In this document: positions 8,666-16,717 of the stretch, piece after piece
Position numbering within the stretch: position 1 is the stretch's first letter
How the letters are laid out: each line of letters starts with the position of its first letter
NCBI GenBank assembly: GCA_015501075.1
Contig: JADNYJ010000662.1
Location: forward strand, 1-16,717
DNA length: 16,717 nucleotides
Reading direction: 5' to 3'
Source of the DNA: Gymnopilus junonius
Lineage: Eukaryota > Basidiomycota > Agaricomycetes > Agaricales > Galerinaceae
The notes under the pieces: generated by a model
The model's database searches: none
The model's input: the letters and a program-made list of their open reading frames with translations, nothing else
Told to the model about the DNA's origin: nothing
Program-made: the position numbers and the translations under genes

Positions 8666-9449
8666 TACAACAGGACTATGTCTTAGGCCACCATTAAGTA
8701 AGCTTACAGAAGCAAAGTTTGATGCTTTCTAGTATCAGCAAAAAAAGCATTGAGTCATAGTGAGTTTTGCCTTTCATTTTTGTTTAGATGCCTCTTTTTT
8801 AGAGTCTTGAAGCAGGTTTTGCCGCCCTCAGCTTTCAATTGTTATGGATTAGTTCGAGCCTTTTTACGTGGACTAATCTGCTGTCATGGTTGGGATATGC
8901 CATATTGAACTGTTTAGCTGATTACAGTCCTTATTTTTTTGCATAGGCCTATATGTGACTATTATGATTGGTCCAAAGAAATCTGGCGAAACCAATTCTG
9001 ATTTACTGTTTAGGAATTCTTTACGTGACGGTTTCAAGTCACTTGGTCATGCCGCCCCCGTGCTGTCCACTATGGCGACGCAGACACTAGTACTCCTAAG
9101 ATTGGAAAGGGTCGCTAGTTCAATGGTAATGCCACAAAAAAAGTGTCTTGTCAGGGTTTCTTTTCAAGCGGAAACATCTGTCGCCACATATTATTTGCGT
9201 CCTGCTATGAGATCACTGAGGGATAGCAGAATAAAGGCTCATAGTCCTGGAGACTAACGATTATCTGTCTGCTTCCTGGTTATTGCCGAATCTGTGAGTG
9301 CCATCCGCACAGGGATGTAGACTGCACTTGAATGCAGGCTTTGTGAAACTGCTGATTCTCAAACAATGCCAGTGTTCACCCTATGTCGATATACCAACCA
9401 TTGAGCTAGCAATGCCTGAACATGCCACTGCTTTATGGTCCGTGCCTTT
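8666..9449. other. Gene-poor region, 784 bp
   Basis: No supported gene. A + strand ORF from ATG 8964 to TAA 9257 (97 codons) has no recognisable domain and no splice or promoter support. Two short strings resemble a tRNA A-box (around 9110 on + and 9398-9408 on -), but no cloverleaf can be built around them. Confidence 0.4.
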
Positions 9450-9573
9450 ACCAACTAGGTGTCGATTGGTTGTCGGACAGTATGGCGGCTGACCTCGCCG
9501 CCTGGTTGGGGTAGGCACCAAGGATTCAGCACCAGCCTCCAAGGTGCCTAGACGAAAGCTGTCTCTAGACAGC
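9450..9573. repeat. Cluster of four perfect hairpins
   Basis: Stem arms follow closely: ACCAA/TTGGT (9450-9454, 9466-9470); GGCGGC/GCCGCC (9484-9489, 9497-9502; 7-nt loop); TAGGCACC/GGTGCCTA (9512-9519, 9543-9550; 23-nt loop); GCTGTC/GACAGC (9558-9563, 9568-9573; 4-nt loop TCTA). This could be a structured RNA, the end of a foldback element, or chance in a more GC-rich patch. A 96-codon ORF on the minus strand (9381-9671) overlaps it without recognisable features. Confidence 0.4.
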
Positions 9574-9903
9574 CAGAAAGAGCTACAGAGCTTGGTTTTC
9601 TGCAGAGCAGCAGTAATGGGGTCGAGAGATTTATATCCACCATCGGGTGAGAGGTAGGCTGATCTTCGCAAATTTGTGGGATTTTACCCTTTAGACACTA
9701 TGTCCGAAGCATGCCTTGACTTTGTAGCCCGGTTTTTTAATTCCTGTTCGTTCCAATAGCAGGGGTTTTTTTCACCCATCTCAGAGATTGATGTTTCCTA
9801 TTCTTTACTTTTCATCTCCCGTCAAGACTCACTTTTCGTACCGACGTGCCTCTTGTCCTTCCTTACGCGGTATTCACCCACAGTCATCTCGATTATCTTT
9901 AAA

Positions 9904-10401
9904 ATGTTTGCCGGCTACCTTGCTCTCCTTTCCATAAACTATATCATTGAAGTTGGGCATGGATTCATTCCAAAGAAAGCAATTATCATCCGTCTCGACC
10001 AAGCAGACACGGCAATGATGACGAGCTTGGTTCCCAGTTCTCTTTCACCCATTCCTTCGTCGCACTTGGAGGTTCTTGTTTCTTTCTCTTTTTGTTATCG
10101 GAACTTAATGCGCGCTGTATTTAGAAGGCAGTTGATATTCGTGAGTCAGGTCCTGAACACAGCGGAAGCAAAGGATTTAAGTAATGATGACATAGTGCAT
10201 CATTTTGTATTTCAAATACTTGTTTTTGGACGGATCGCCTGGACATGGGATTATCGTGACGGCGTGGCGCATTGCATAGCTCAGTCAGCGACAAGTTATC
10301 GACTTGATGTTCAACATAGAGGGCGAGAAGTAGGAGATTGGATGAGAGTACATCAATCTTACATTTTCTGTATCAAGCCTTTTTTCCTCATGGTATTTTG
10401 A
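9904..10401 (+). CDS. Candidate small gene, unrecognised
   Basis: A pyrimidine-rich stretch (about 9770-9900), typical of fungal 5' leaders, precedes ATG 9904 in the context TTTAAAATG. The frame stays open for 165 codons to TGA 10399-10401. The product starts MFAGYLALLSINYII, weakly resembling a signal sequence. Two plausible introns, 10072-10124 (53 nt) and 10141-10195 (55 nt, strong GTGAGT donor), would leave a 16-nt exon between them and preserve the frame, since together they are 108 nt. The protein sequence is not recognised and is not strikingly protein-like, so it may be non-coding or degraded. Confidence 0.22.
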   Translation: MFAGYLALLSINYIIEVGHGFIPKKAIIIRLDQADTAMMTSLVPSSLSPIPSSHLEVLVSFSFCYRNLMRAVFRRQLIFVSQVLNTAEAKDLSNDDIVHHFVFQILVFGRIAWTWDYRDGVAHCIAQSATSYRLDVQHRGREVGDWMRVHQSYIFCIKPFFLMVF

Positions 10402-10836
10402 TAGCACTGCTTTCACGAATTAGCGAGGTCGGTCCGAAGCTTCTTTTCTGTCAATGTGGCCGCTGTCTAACCATAAGGCTGAGGTTCATAGCCACAGATC
10501 CAGCATTTTCCATGTAGGCCGCTTTTACGAACATCATTTTTCTCTTTTCGATTCTACCCTACAATTTGTTGTAGAGAGGATGTTACTTGCAGACCTACCA
10601 TATTCTAACAATATGCAGCTTTCAGCTACCGCGGTCCAGACGCCATCTTTACTTGATATGTATATTTCTGAATGCATATTATTTCGCATGTTGAATCAAT
10701 GTGACCCCTAGAGCTAGTGATATATAGTGCTTGACTGTTGACAACCCCTACATACGCAAGGCCCCCCGACAGCATGCTTGTGAAAATTTCAGAGAAAATG
10801 TACTGAACTTTTGAACACATGAGTGCGTTGGATCTT

Positions 10837-10850
10837 GATCAACGTTGATC
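10837..10850. promoter_or_regulatory. 14-bp perfect palindrome upstream of the arrestin gene
   Basis: GATCAACGTTGATC is its own reverse complement and lies about 235 bp before the ATG. It could be a site for a dimeric regulator; no known factor is assigned. Confidence 0.3.
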
Positions 10851-10937
10851 TCGCATAATTGTAAATTCGCGGCGATAAGTGACGTCCAGGATCCGTCCTG
10901 AGGGTTATAGGGGAGGGACCCTCAAAGGGACCCACGC

Positions 10938-10947
10938 TTATTTATAG
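10938..10947 (+). promoter_or_regulatory. TATA-like box of the arrestin gene
   Basis: TTATTTATAG lies about 140 bp before the ATG at 11085, within a block that also carries GGGACCC repeats. The distance fits a long pyrimidine-rich 5' leader. Confidence 0.4.
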
Positions 10948-11084
10948 TCGCTGGCCAGACTCACAAGTCATGTTCAGTCGTTCCGCATTCCATGCCATTC
11001 AGCTATCCTTAAATTCTACCATTATCTTCATATTATCGCTCCTCACTCGCCCTTCTCTGCCTCCTCGCGGATAAATAGGTCGTT

Positions 11085-14000
11085 ATGGCGCACCAGGACA
11101 AGTCAAAGAGGACCAATTCTCTTTCAATTCGTCTCACAGAGTCCGCTGTGTTTTTGCGCACAGATGGGGTCCCACAGCGCAGAAACGCCGCGTCGCCAGA
11201 TACACGCAGTTCTATGCTTCGTGGATTGCTGATACTCGACTTGGTCAAGCCGACGAAGATAACAAGCATCGAAGTCGAATTCACTGCCACAACGTCGACC
11301 GCATGGCCAGAAGGTTACCTTTCAAATTTTTGTCTCCGTAAAAGCAGTCTCATTAATTATGACGTCTATGATTGGTTAGGCATCGGTGCTCGACGCATGG
11401 AGGTCACAGAAGAGCACGAGGTCTTCAATGCTAGCACTACATATTTCAGAGGTGGCATGAGTCATGCTGCTCGGCGTACCGCGTCCATTGGTCCTGGAGT
11501 CTCTTATGCACAGAGATATAATTACGACCTATCTAACAATGACCAAAGGGACTTGGAGGATGAATGGGATGAGGTCGAATGGGAAGAGTTTAGGGGACGA
11601 TTGCCTCGCATGAATGAGAGCGTTGACCATACTGGCTCGGGGGATGTCAGCAGAAGCAACAGTCAGTCACGCCCGGCTCCTAATTCTCTGTCTGGGCTTT
11701 CAACCTCCCAACAGACAGAGGGTCCTGCATTACTTGTGCCAACAAGGGACAACCCACCGCCTTTCGACTCCGACCCTTCTTTAATACATGCAGAAGTGGC
11801 TCCTCCGTTGGTCGGGCTGCGCACCCGCTCAAACCGTCGCAGGAGTGTCGATGGGACTCAGTTTCAACGCACTCCGCTTTATGAGACATACCATCAACAG
11901 GATGATCAACACTTGCCTCCCATCCCACCATATTCCCCATTTCCTACTTCACCTGCAGTTCTCTCCGCACCTTCTTCGACACATGTAAGTCCCACACCGT
12001 CCCTGCACGAAGGACAAAATGGCCAGCCTGCACAGAATTTGGAAGAATTTAGAAATTCTCTCCAATCAAGCCTCAGGAATCCACAGCTTTATCGAAGTTA
12101 GTATTCTCCATTTTGATGCTTTCGCTCTTTTTTCATTCGAGACCATGCTTTTAAACATTTTCGCGAATGCCATGTCGATTATCACGGCAACTGACTATCT
12201 TTTAGATCAAGGGGGTTTGTCGGGCTCCATCCATTCGCTCCATTCTGTTCGTCAACAGGAACGCTCACTCTCGTGTCATCCAAGTACAGCTGGTGCTATA
12301 CCCGAGCATCAAGCGCTTGGAGATACTACTCCCCGACTGCATTCACCGGAGGGAGCGCCTCATACCCCAACTCGTCATGAAAGCTCTCGTTCTCGAACCC
12401 GATCTGGCCGTCCAGAATCCTTGTCTCATCCACACCGCTATCCTTACTCACCACCGCCATTGGAGTCCCACGCATCCCACGCATCTGCTGAGTCTTCATC
12501 TTCATCGTCTTCGCATCTTCATCTATCTCAACAACACGGTCCTGGAAATGAGAGGGGTAGGAAAGGATCACGGTTTAATTTATCCGTCGTGTCTAACATT
12601 TTAATGGACGCGGTGCGTTCAAGCTCGCCGCGGAATGGGAAGTTTGGCATTTCGCAGGAGAGAGGCCGGGACCTGGAGAGAGAACGATCTGCTGACACCG
12701 TGGCCAGTCGAAGGGGACGAACTATGGAGCGTGGGCCTGCAGCCATTGATCAAACACCCAGAGTGATGCTTGAAGAAGATGGCTCTAGATCTAGGGAATC
12801 AAAAGAGAGGCGGATAGGTGTCATTAGTAGGATTTGGAAAGACAAGGAGCATCATCATAATGATAAAGGGAAATCCGAAGGGTGGAAAGAGTTCAAAAAA
12901 GGTGGGCAATGTTTTCTTTTTTTGCGATTACCTGTAACCTTCCAAGCTACAGGAACATACTCCTTTCCTATATCTTTCAGCATTCCTGCAAATGCCCCTC
13001 CGTCACTGCAATGCGAATTTGGGTCTGTTGTTTGGAGACTAAAGGCGTCCGTGCATCGACCAGGTGCATTTAAACCCAAGATGACAGCTTCACGCGACGT
13101 CATGGTCATTACATGCCCAACAGAGGAAGATACTGAAGATACGGAGAATATCATTGTCGAGAGGCATTGGGAACAGCAGCTGCAGTACCTGATTTCAATA
13201 TCTGGGAGAAGTTTTTACATTGGCGGGACCATGCCAGTGACTTTCACGTTAATGCCTCTCACTAAGGTTAAAATTCATAGGTTGTCCGTTTCCATTGAAG
13301 GTGCGTTACTTTCTGGCAAAAGCAGCGGGTTGCTAGAAGTAATCTTCTCAAAATGACAGAGAAAGTGGATTATTACACCAATATGCGGCGTATAGCTCGG
13401 TCGGACCCCGTCAGTCGTTTCACTCTCTTGTCCATCAAAGGCGAAGGAAAAGGCGCCGACCCGATCCTACCACTTGACTCCGATGTTCCGGATGTCCTAC
13501 GAAATTCTCCTTTTTTCACCATCGTCGATCCCAATGCCAGTGACTCCGAGCTAACGGAAATTGCATCCAGCTTGATGGGTCCAGGACCTTGGACATTCCA
13601 TCAGGAATTGCAATTGCCCAAGTCATGCGATATCTTGAAATTCACCAACAAAAATCGGAGGAGCAACATAATTGTTTCGCATATGTTGAAAGTGGTCATT
13701 CGTGTGGAGAGGGGCGACGACCTTCATACAGATGGGCGGACGGGAAAGCGAAAGTTGTATGATATCGTAGTTCAAACACCAGTTCTTATCCTTTCGGTGA
13801 GATGTGCAGTGCGAGGAGGCTGAGATACCTGCTGATATCATGTGGTTCCTTTGTTAGTGTCGCTGCAATCCCGAATGGAGCTCCCTGCCTCGATATGCCG
13901 AAGTCCTCGATACTTCGACGACTATAACACCTAGCTGTCCTTGCCAGGTAGCACGTCTTCGAGCTCAAGAGCAGGGCACAGGTTTCAGACCCAGTAGTAT

Positions 14001-14304
14001 TTATATGCCCGCCTCATTGGAGCGTATCACTTCACGTCAATCTTCTGCTTCTTCGAATGCATCAGCGGCAGAGAGCAGTCCAGTGAATCCCCTGGCCATG
14101 CGCTCCCTCAGGAACCTCGACGAGAATGAAATGATATTAAGGTCGAATATCCTTTTCGAGAGGCTGATATCTGGGCAAGAGACTGTAAGTGGAGAGGCTC
14201 CACCCTCCTACGAAGACGTTGCGTCGTCGCCGTCGTCCTTACCGAGTTCATCTGGCCTGCAGCTTGCAGCACAGACGCATGGAAACGGAGTCGCAGTGAT
14301 CTAA
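11085..14304 (+). CDS. Alpha-arrestin-like trafficking adaptor
   Basis: Six exons: 11085-11313, 11380-12096, 12206-12901, 12953-13300, 13360-13796, 13858-14304; all introns GT-AG and phase-consistent; 2,874 nt, 957 aa, no breaks. Alpha-arrestins recruit Rsp5/Nedd4-type ubiquitin ligases to membrane transporters and steer their endocytosis. Seen here: the first arrestin-N strand group at residues ~15-100 (SIRLTESAVFLR, SMLRGLLILDLVKPTKI, WPEGIGARRMEVTEEH); a long Ser/Pro/Arg-rich insert of ~430 residues with a poly-Ser tract; the rest of arrestin-N from EFKKGTYSFPISFSIPA (~545-620); arrestin-C from WEQQLQYLISISGRSFYIGG through VKIHRLSVSIEEKVDYYT and CRCNPEW; and a Ser-rich tail with PPSYEDV (PPSY at residues 924-927), a PPxY motif for WW domains. 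A second proline-rich site, NPPPFDSDP, lies in the insert. Two introns (66 and 51 nt) are multiples of three and stop-free, so retention would not break the frame. The start is supported by a TATA-like site and pyrimidine-rich leader. Client transporters are unknown. Confidence 0.93.
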
Positions 14305-14629
14305 TGACGTCTTTATTTTCACCCTCCCATATTGTATCTGGTTCTTTTGAGTTCTACTTTTATTCTCTTCTTTCTGGGTTTTGGGACTAATATCTGGCCG
14401 ATTATTATGGACGGATCTATATCACTTCATGTATTTTGCAACGGGAAATTGGAATAATTTGTATATCATTCACTTACTATGCATTATAAAGAATCCAATT
14501 CGGCGGCGGAATTTGTTCCCTGTGAGTAGGATATAGCTGCATGACGTTGTGATGAATCCGATTATATAGATACAGTGCGGTAGACGGGGTAAATAAGTTA
14601 CATCTATAGTTGAGCAAGTAACAGGCCTA
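14305..14629. other. Convergent 3' intergenic region, 325 bp
   Basis: This AT-rich stretch lies between the stops of the arrestin (+) and TIM22 (-) genes. It should hold both polyadenylation regions. No coding frame of interest was seen. Confidence 0.55.
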
Positions 14630-15359
14630 TCAATCCTCACTTGTAACGCGGTCAGCAAGAGCAGCAAGAAATGAGAATTTGAGAAAGGAACTCACTCGGG
14701 CGTCTCTCGCCGTAAGAATAACAAATCAATAGCAGTAGAGAAAGCTGCAAATGCGAGGCCGCCAGTAAGCGCTGCTTTTGGGCCAGAATTCCGGGCCAGA
14801 ATACCGCCGGATATAAAACCAGCAGATACTGAATTGTAGATATCATTTTTGGCGCGATACTGTTTAAAGATTAGACGGAAACAACAGAAACGAACAATTT
14901 ACGCCTTACCGATTCAATTATACACTCTACTCCAGCAAACAACGCCCCAATTTTTCCAAAACCTTTACCGCTTGTCCACATGCCTTTACCCATTTCCTTG
15001 AATATTTGGCCGGCTTTCTGCGTGGTATTCATTCCTGCCTGGGATTGAGCCCGCAGGTAGGGATCTTCATAAGCGAAGGAGGCCGACATGAGCGAAAAGA
15101 ACGCGCCAATACCGAAGCCTGTAAGTATATAGCTATCAGAATGCGAAGACTAGAAATTACAGGATAAATTACGCACCAGCACCACCAGCCAACACCGTCT
15201 TAGTAGGACAGGATTCCATGGCTGACGCCATGTAACCTTCCCAGCGCTTGCTCTGTTCATAGTATGGCCTATCTTCTTCCGAGAGGCCAGGAGGAAGAGG
15301 TTCCTTATGGGCAGCCCATATAGGCACACGACCGGAAGGTGATTAGTTTGCGGGTTCAT
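14630..15359 (-). CDS. TIM22: TIM22, mitochondrial carrier translocase subunit
   Basis: Exons (right to left): 15177-15359, 14910-15118, 14696-14859, 14630-14639; introns 50-58 nt. The product, ~188 aa, is the pore subunit of the TIM22 complex, which inserts carrier proteins into the mitochondrial inner membrane. Visible family marks: EPLPPG with SEEDR near the N-terminus; MESC with a conserved Cys; [28 protein letters not shown]; the PRAT-type segment [19 protein letters not shown] with the second conserved Cys and the R-x3-D pair; [10 protein letters not shown]; and a last helix ending [11 protein letters not shown]. The tiny last exon (10 nt) supplies the DED end; without that splice the protein would stop two residues earlier. 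The ATG at 15359 ([12 protein letters not shown] context) is in a different frame from the conserved body; the break lies at about 15325-15340 and the sum of exons is 3n-1, so one base seems missing. An upstream first exon spliced into AAG|GAACCT is a less likely alternative. Confidence 0.88.
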
Positions 15360-16443
15360 TTTTGCCTTCTGGTCTCACCCGCTCGTCGTCGCGGCCAGCG
15401 AGCTTGAGGTGTACAGTCCAGGTTTTTACTATGCCCGATTTAGGAGTTGCCGAAATTTTGCAGCTTGCTCGTGCCGGTGGATTTGTCTCTGTTGTAATCG
15501 GAAGCCGAAGGAACCAATTGATCGCACTGCAGTTTGAGACTTCCAACCGCGTACCGCTTCCTTGCTCGCATTTTCTATTTTTGATTGAATCCGACCAATT
15601 CTCATGCGTCAAATGCTCCCCTTTTGAATCTGTCATTTCACCCTAAGGCTATTACTGTCAATCAAGATATCCTCATGTTATTGAGGTCGTCGCAACGGAA
15701 CTTGCTGAATTTGTTTCTCCAGAGGTGACTCTAAATTTCATTTTCCTGGTCTTCACACTTTATAAGGGTGCCGAACCGCAGGCTATGCGCAGTGTAGTCA
15801 TGGCTTTCCTTCTGTTTATTCACTCGTCTACGCCCCAAGACAACCAAGACAAAGCATTTGCATATCTGCTCTTTGTGTTTGCGGCAGCCTGTTTTACCCC
15901 TTCGGACTTCATGTTTGACTGTGTCAGCAGCTATGTCCGACGTGTACAGCACTATAGTCGTCCACACAGCACTTGTTTTTGTATGCTTACCCAATAGCTT
16001 GCCGGCGTCACATATTTTGATTCTTCTAGGTTTCTTCCACGGACCAGTCTTGTGCAACTGTATATTTGTACTATGTGCATGACTGGGCCGCCTTTGGACT
16101 GTAAGAATGCGCCCAACCTGCAAGCTACTCTCTGGATGTCTGCAGATGTTTTGTATTGCGAAGTTTACCGGAAATTGGCGACTGATGTAACATGTCAAGG
16201 TTAGAATCTATTTCTGATAGCCATGAGAACGAAACTGGGGTTTATGTTGCAAGGGTAACCTTATATTTTTTGGATGAATCCAATAATATTTGGCATCCTT
16301 GCATTATGATCTACATAGGGACCTTGTCTTGTCTCGTTAAAAACTTTTTTGATTGTCCTACACCTCAACCCGTGTCCATCCATCACTCAATCAAGCTGTA
16401 AGACTATATTCGACCGGAAAACAAGTGATGAAGCAAATAGAAA
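15360..16443. other. Region of 1,084 bp without a supported gene; TIM22 promoter side
   Basis: The part next to 15360 must hold the TIM22 promoter. Several open frames occur on both strands: a + strand ATG at 15431 (72 codons), a + strand frame at 15725-15997, and a - strand frame of 155 codons at 15731-16198. None shows a recognised domain. A + strand reading with plausible introns (for example 15724-15766, and a canonical-looking GTAACC...CATAG intron at about 16255-16318) cannot be joined into one convincing protein. Confidence 0.35.
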
Positions 16444-16717
16444 TCAAGGAAGAAAGCCGTCGTTATAACGCTTCCGAGGATCTTGCCTTGTGGGGTTTCC
16501 CTTCTTTTGATCCTTCGATGTCGCGCCACCATCTGCCGGACGACCATATGCAGGAGGCAAATTGAAATCCACAACTGGACCCACAATTTGAGAGAATGGC
16601 AGTAGATGTACCTTTGCATCACTATGCAACGCGAAGATAAGGGTGAGCATTCTTATTCTGAGTAACTTACGTTACTCTTAATCAGTTCCTTAGTAGCGTT
16701 TGGAAAAGGCATGTTCA
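16444..16717 (-). CDS. C-terminal end of an unrecognised protein (5' part beyond right edge)
   Basis: Two exons, 16671-16717 and 16444-16611, are joined by a 59-nt intron with a perfect GTAAGT donor and an AAAG acceptor; phase is kept. The readable 71 codons (70 residues plus stop) run from NMPFPNATKELIKSN into VHLLPFSQIVGPVVDFNLPP, then a polar, Lys/Arg/Asp-rich tail with YGRPADGGATSKDQKKGNP, ending FLP and TGA. The hydrophobic-to-polar switch suggests a folded domain followed by a flexible basic tail. I do not recognise the family. An ATG falls within the first exon, but the frame is open to the window edge, so it is probably internal. Confidence 0.5.

Larger units (their letters stand above)
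10402..11084 (+). other. Intergenic region and promoter of the arrestin gene
   Basis: About 680 bp without a supported gene. The first half holds only short ORFs. The part next to the arrestin carries a 14-bp palindrome, an AGGGG-containing block near 10909-10920, two GGGACCC copies and a TATA-like site, followed by a pyrimidine-rich leader up to the ATG. Confidence 0.5.

Noticed and set aside
9108..9128. CTAGTTCAATGGTAATGCC on the + strand, resembling a tRNA D-arm
   Set aside because: No T-arm or acceptor stem within reach on either side.
9340..9416. tRNA- or SINE-like signal on the minus strand: TAGCTCAATGG (A-box-like) at 9398-9408 and GTTTGAGAATC at 9354-9364
   Set aside because: The second string is a poor B-box, and no acceptor or anticodon stem pairs; GGCATTG is repeated directly instead of being complemented. 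Not enough for a tRNA gene or SINE.
15343..15636. Upstream first exon for TIM22 in the minus-strand frame ending LAGRDDER, using donor GTGAGA and acceptor CATAAG
   Set aside because: Phase fits, but it would add an unusual ~98-residue N-terminus and ignore a well-placed ATG giving a normal-length protein. Kept only as an alternative.
15431..15646. Plus-strand ORF starting MPDLGVAEILQLARAGGF, divergent from TIM22
   Set aside because: No recognised family, only 71 bp from the TIM22 ATG, and its continuation could not be spliced into a single frame.
15731..16198. 155-codon minus-strand ORF
   Set aside because: Composition rich in Lys, Cys and His without a domain, and no splice or promoter support; probably chance.

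Overview
The window looks like a piece of a filamentous basidiomycete genome, most likely an Agaricomycete. Coding sequence is broken by many short GT-AG introns (about 43-131 nt, mostly 50-60), genes lie close together on both strands, and the recognisable proteins are fungal types. No bacterial operon features, Shine-Dalgarno sites, CRISPR arrays, rRNA or convincing tRNA genes were seen. Nothing was searched against a database; family calls rest on recognising protein sequence.

Layout, left to right. (1) 1-336 (+): C-terminal end of an unrecognised protein with two membrane spans. (2) 885-1324 (+): a three-exon gene for a small Ser/Thr-rich, probably secreted and possibly GPI-anchored protein, with a TATA box at 761. 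(3) 1537-6534 (-): a 19-exon gene for a fungal ArAE/FUSC-type multi-membrane transporter (putative ER transporter / BRE4-like family), readable to its stop except for one lost base in a G6 run at 4884-4889. (4) 6563-7652: a 1,090-bp inserted element with 34-bp terminal inverted repeats and a perfect 10-bp target duplication. Its two ends are built from same-orientation arrays of an ATCCGGACAAA motif, and about 700 bp of cargo with an ORF lies between. It sits just upstream of the transporter start. (5) 7663-11084: a gene-poor stretch with a possible gene relic (7738-8130), a second small TIR element with TA duplication (8212-8665), a cluster of hairpins (9450-9573) and a weak candidate gene (9904-10401). 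(6) 11085-14304 (+): a complete six-exon alpha-arrestin gene (957 aa) with a PPxY motif. (7) 14630-15359 (-): a four-exon TIM22 gene (mitochondrial carrier translocase pore), convergent with the arrestin, with a frame break close to its N-terminus. (8) 16444-16717 (-): the last two exons of an unrecognised gene running off the right edge.

The genes do not form an obvious pathway. Transporter, arrestin and TIM22 are ordinary housekeeping or trafficking genes that happen to be neighbours, and the 6.5-10.5 kb part is a repeat-rich island. The most interesting object is the composite-looking element at 6563-7652 and its effect on the 5' end of the transporter gene. Two otherwise well-conserved genes each lack one base (coding lengths of 3n-1), which points to residual sequencing indels or to early decay; this cannot be settled from the window alone.
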